16,971 bases of DNA, taken from positions 1 to 16,971 of the forward strand of contig CAMPGP010000019.1 of the NCBI GenBank assembly GCA_946885545.1. Direction: 5' to 3'. Within the stretch, counting starts at the first letter, position 1; each line of letters starts with the position of its first letter. This document shows, piece after piece, positions 12,950 through 16,971 of this stretch. Below the pieces are notes generated by a model. The model was not told where the DNA came from. It worked only from the letters and a program-made list of their open reading frames with translations, and made no database searches. The position numbers were made by a program, and so were the translations under genes. The stretch is from an uncultured Altererythrobacter sp. (GTDB lineage: Bacteria > Pseudomonadota > Alphaproteobacteria > Sphingomonadales > Sphingomonadaceae).

Positions 12950-14113
12950 TCAATTGGCGGCGCGCAACGCTTCCTCGACCGTCTCGTGGAAGCGGCGGAT
13001 GCCGCCTTCGAGAGTGCCGAGCGTGAGCGAGGGGATCGCGCCGGTGGAAAGGCCCTGCTGGCCGAGCTCGGCCGCGCGGAAGTCCTCGCTCGCGAACACT
13101 CCGCCGTCGAGTAGCGCCCAGCTGCGTTCCCAATGGGCGCGGGCCTTTTCCGTCGCCGGATGCTCGGGGATGAGCATGAAATCCTCCACCAGCGTGCGGT
13201 CGTGCGCCTGCGGCATCATCGTCATCACGTTGACGTAGTCGGGGCTCGGGATGATCAGCGCGCCGGGCAGGAGTTGATATGCGAAGGTGACCACGCGTCG
13301 CAGCGCGGCCATGTCGGTCAGATCGACGCTTTCCATATCCTCCAGCCGTCCGACCGCACTGCGCGCGTGGGGGCCGATCATATCGCCCGAGGTCACCCCG
13401 TCCTTGAAGAAGGGCCCAATCGTCTGCGCGTGGAGCCGGGTGACGTGGTAGCTTTCGAGGAAGGCATCCATGATGAGCTTCCAGTTCGCCGCGACATCGT
13501 GGGTCTTGCGGCGGAACAGCACATGTCCGCTCATGCCGAGCGCGTCGAAATCTTCGCCGAGCTTTTCCGCCAGCGCGAAGTCGGCGGTTTGCTCCTGCGG
13601 GCAGAACCAGATCAGCCCGCCAGTCTCGCGGCTGGGTAGCTCGATCAGGCCCTTGCCGACCTTGTCGAGGCCGGGGAAGGTGTCCGGCCGGGGCAGGGCG
13701 AGCAGGCGCCCGTCCACCGAATATGTCCAGGCGTGGTAGGGACAGACGAGCCGCTTGTGGCACACCGGATCGTTGCCCTCGACCAGTCGCGTGCCGCGGT
13801 GGCGGCAGACATTGAGAAAAACGTGCGCCCTGCCTTCGCCGTCGCGCGTGATCAGCAGCGGGCGCCCGGTGGCATCGTGCGGCACTGCCATGCCCGGATC
13901 GGGCAGCAGCGCAGATGGCACGAGGATCTGCGGCAGCCGGTCGTAGATCGCACCCTTCTCGCGCGTCCAGTAATCCGGATCGGCATAGACGCTCGCGGGG
14001 ACCTCGGTCATCCCTGCTTCGGCGCGCGTCTGCCCCTCGGCGATCGCGCGAGCCAACGCCAGCATGCCTTCGGTCGGCCTGCGCGCGGGACGTATCGTGT
14101 CGACAGCGCTCAT
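12950..14113 (-). CDS. Rieske non-haem iron oxygenase, large-subunit-like
   Basis: A 387-residue ring-hydroxylating-type oxygenase with unknown substrate. The Rieske [2Fe-2S] ligands are C103, H105, C124 and H127 (CRH, 18 residues, then CPYH). The catalytic domain shows NWKLIMDAFLESYHVTRLH (210-228), with D216 as the electron-bridging residue and H223 and H228 as ligands of the mononuclear iron. No small subunit, ferredoxin or reductase gene lies nearby, so electrons must come from elsewhere. Such solitary proteins in sphingomonads could act on aromatics, sterol-like compounds or quaternary amines. I cannot choose between these. Start: AAGGAA (14127-14122) lies 8 bases before ATG 14113. It is first in a tight run with rluB and rsmD, and divergent from the AmpG-like gene by 71 bases. 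Confidence 0.88.
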   Translation of the reverse strand: MSAVDTIRPARRPTEGMLALARAIAEGQTRAEAGMTEVPASVYADPDYWTREKGAIYDRLPQILVPSALLPDPGMAVPHDATGRPLLITRDGEGRAHVFLNVCRHRGTRLVEGNDPVCHKRLVCPYHAWTYSVDGRLLALPRPDTFPGLDKVGKGLIELPSRETGGLIWFCPQEQTADFALAEKLGEDFDALGMSGHVLFRRKTHDVAANWKLIMDAFLESYHVTRLHAQTIGPFFKDGVTSGDMIGPHARSAVGRLEDMESVDLTDMAALRRVVTFAYQLLPGALIIPSPDYVNVMTMMPQAHDRTLVEDFMLIPEHPATEKARAHWERSWALLDGGVFASEDFRAAELGQQGLSTGAIPSLTLGTLEGGIRRFHETVEEALRAAN

Positions 14114-14184
14114 GACGCCTGTTCCTTCGCCTCTCTCACGGCTAGTGTTGCACCAAATTTGAACAAACGAAAGGACGCTAGGGA

Positions 14185-15524
14185 ATGGCCGAAACGATCG
14201 AGGCGGACGCGCGCCGCAGCACGTGGGACTCGATCAAGCCCTATTTCGAGAAGGAATCGCTAGCTTCGTTCTTTCTCGGGGTGTCCTCCGGCTTTCCCTT
14301 CGCGCTGCTCGCCGCGACGCTGACCACCCGGCTCGCGCAGGACGGGATCGACAAGTCGACCGTCACCGCGTTCACGCTCGCGTTCCTCGTCTACAACCTC
14401 AAGTTCCTCTGGGCCTGGATCGTCGACGGTCTGCGCCTGCCCGTGATCGGGCGACTGGGCCAACGCGTTTCCTGGATGATCGTCACCGGGCTGCTGGTCA
14501 TGGCGGCGACGGTAAACCTCGCGCTGGTTGATCCGAGTGCGGACATCGTCTGGACCGCAACGTCCGCCGTTCTGCTCGGCATCGCGGGCGCGACTTTCGA
14601 CATCGTGATCGACGCCTATCGCATCGAGACCCTGAAGCCCTACCAACTCGGCACCGGCTCGGGCATGAGCCAGTACGGCTGGCGGATCGGAGCGGCCGCC
14701 GCGGGCGCGCTGGCGCTGGTCGTCGCGGCGCGCTGGGGCTGGGAAGCCGCCTACATGGCCTGTGCTGTCTTTGCGCTCCCAGCCATGCTCACCGCGCTTG
14801 TCATGGGCGAGCCCGCACGGCGCAAGGTGGTGCTCGAACGGCGCGGCATGGGTGAGATGTGGCAGTCGATTTCCGGCCCCTTTGTCGAGTTCTTCCGCCG
14901 CCACGGCGCCTGGATGGTGCTGCTGTTCATCCTCGTCCACAAGATCGGCGATACGCTGGCCAACCTTACCTTCCGCCTCCTTTTCGACGACCTCGGCTAC
15001 ACCAACGACGAGATCGCGATCTACGACATCGGGGTCGGCTTCTGGGCGCTGATCATCGGCGTGTTCGTGGGCGGAATCATCTACGCCCGGCTCGGTCTCA
15101 AGCGCTCGGTGCTGATCGCGCTGATCCTGATGGCGATCTCCAACCTCAGCTTTGCCGCGCTGGCCGCCGTGGGCAAGAGCAACCTCGGCATGGCGGGCGC
15201 GATCGGGTTCGAGAACTTCGCCAGCGGCTATGGCGGGGTGGTGGTGGTCGCCTATTTCTCAGCACTGTGTGACCTGCGCTTCACTGCCGCGCAATATGCG
15301 CTGATCAGCGCGGGCGCGAGCATCGTAGGCCGACTTCTTACCGGGACCACGGCGGGCAGTCTGATCGAATCGTTCGGCTACGTGAACTTCTATCTGCTCA
15401 CGACGGTGCTCGCGTTCCCCGGTATCCTGCTATTCTGGTGGATGATGCGCACCGGGCTGGTCGATGCGGCGATGGGCACCGCAGGCGAGGTGGGCGAGGG
15501 GGATGCGCGCGCCGATCCGCCGGT

Positions 15525-15528
<4 letters not shown>
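14185..15528 (+). CDS. ampG: AmpG-like major-facilitator permease
   Basis: A 447-residue inner-membrane transporter resembling AmpG, which imports GlcNAc-anhydro-MurNAc peptides released from peptidoglycan for recycling. Family landmarks: FFLGVSSGFPFALLAATLTT (29-48), a region ending in KFLWAWIVDGL, and DIVIDAYRIETL, which corresponds to the conserved DIVxDA of AmpG. About twelve hydrophobic helices can be traced, with a short charged loop (ARRKVVLERRGMGEM) near the middle and a Gly/Asp-rich cytoplasmic tail. AAGGA (14171-14175) lies 9 bases before ATG 14185. No β-lactamase or recycling gene is adjacent, so the substrate is inferred from family; a related acetyl-CoA-transporter-type function is less likely. 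Its stop shares three bases with that of folC. Confidence 0.8.
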
Positions 15529-16814
<1,286 letters not shown>

Positions 16815-16820
16815 AACAAG

Positions 16821-16843
16821 ATCCTCCCCGGTTCGGGGAGGAT
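16821..16843 (-). promoter_or_regulatory. accD-folC intercistronic hairpin covering the folC ribosome site
   Basis: On the minus strand ATCCTCCCCG pairs with CGGGGAGGAT over 10 bp around a 3-base loop. The 5' arm begins at the last base of the accD TAA stop, and the 3' arm contains the folC Shine-Dalgarno GGAGG. The following bases (CTTGTTGTG) are only mildly T-rich, so I read it as a translation-coupling element rather than a terminator. A weak attenuator remains possible. Confidence 0.6.
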
Positions 16844-16971
16844 TACGCCGCCTGCGCGGGCTGCAGGTAGTCCAGCACGCTCGCGAGTGTATCGCGCAGG
16901 TCCTTCCGCTCGACGACCATGTCGACCATGCCGTGCTTGTGCAGGTACTCGGCGCGCTGGAAGCCTTCGGG
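16843..16971 (-). CDS. accD: Acetyl-CoA carboxylase carboxyltransferase subunit beta, C-terminal end (partial)
   Basis: Only the last 42 residues are in the window; the gene continues beyond the right edge. The segment [20 protein letters not shown] is the characteristic end of the AccD crotonase-like domain ([10 protein letters not shown]...HGMVDMV), followed by [16 protein letters not shown] and a short tail. With AccA it transfers the carboxyl group from biotin to acetyl-CoA to form malonyl-CoA, the first committed step of fatty-acid synthesis. It lies directly upstream of folC, and its TAA stop is the first element of the hairpin that hides the folC ribosome site. Confidence 0.93.
   Translation of the reverse strand, partial: PEGFQRAEYLHKHGMVDMVVERKDLRDTLASVLDYLQPAQAA

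Noticed and set aside
12075..13238. 387-codon plus-strand frame across rsmD, rluB and the Rieske gene
   Set aside because: It spans three real genes on the other strand and has no motif of its own; typical antisense frame in GC-rich DNA.

Overview
The window looks like chromosomal DNA of a GC-rich alphaproteobacterium, most likely Sphingomonadales and perhaps Erythrobacteraceae. The pointers are a CpdR response regulator, a stand-alone SapC-family protein, a dimeric NADP isocitrate dehydrogenase, an accD-folC arrangement, and secreted proteins of a type I associate with sphingomonads. This placement is inference, as no search was run. I see no phage, insertion sequence, CRISPR array or transfer machinery. 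All complete genes appear intact; icd and accD are cut by the window edges.

Left part (1-2650): the start of icd (-), a stack of terminators and a palindrome, tRNA-Val(GAC) (-), cpdR (-), and divergently an N-formylglutamate amidohydrolase-family gene (+). Middle-left (2618-5810): a SapC-family gene and a D-2-hydroxyglutarate/lactate-dehydrogenase-like flavoenzyme (both -, possibly cotranscribed), then a small exported protein of unknown function (+). Middle (5811-10100): a RhlE-type DEAD-box RNA helicase (+) converging on a uvrD-type DNA helicase and DUF2200 gene pair (-).

The most unusual locus is 10100-11589. Two consecutive + strand genes encode exported paralogues. Each carries six uninterrupted 11-residue repeats rich in Trp, Tyr and Gln, loosely like the LTxxQ (Spy/CpxP) and DUF3106 patterns. 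Each is preceded by a GGAA-N16-CGT element resembling an EcfG general-stress promoter. This is the best candidate for something undescribed.

Right part (11606-16971): a tight - strand run, Rieske oxygenase then rluB then rsmD, joins an unidentified redox enzyme to two rRNA-modification enzymes. Divergently lies an AmpG-like muropeptide permease (+). It meets folC tail to tail, sharing a CTAG stop overlap. folC follows the end of accD, and its Shine-Dalgarno sequence lies in a hairpin that begins at the accD stop codon.

At the regulatory level, four genes (icd, tRNA-Val, the exported unknown protein, uvrD) have a candidate promoter with a TTGCGC/T -35 box, a 16-17 base spacer and a TA-starting -10 box. 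For uvrD this implies an almost leaderless mRNA, and a similar case can be made, less securely, for cpdR.
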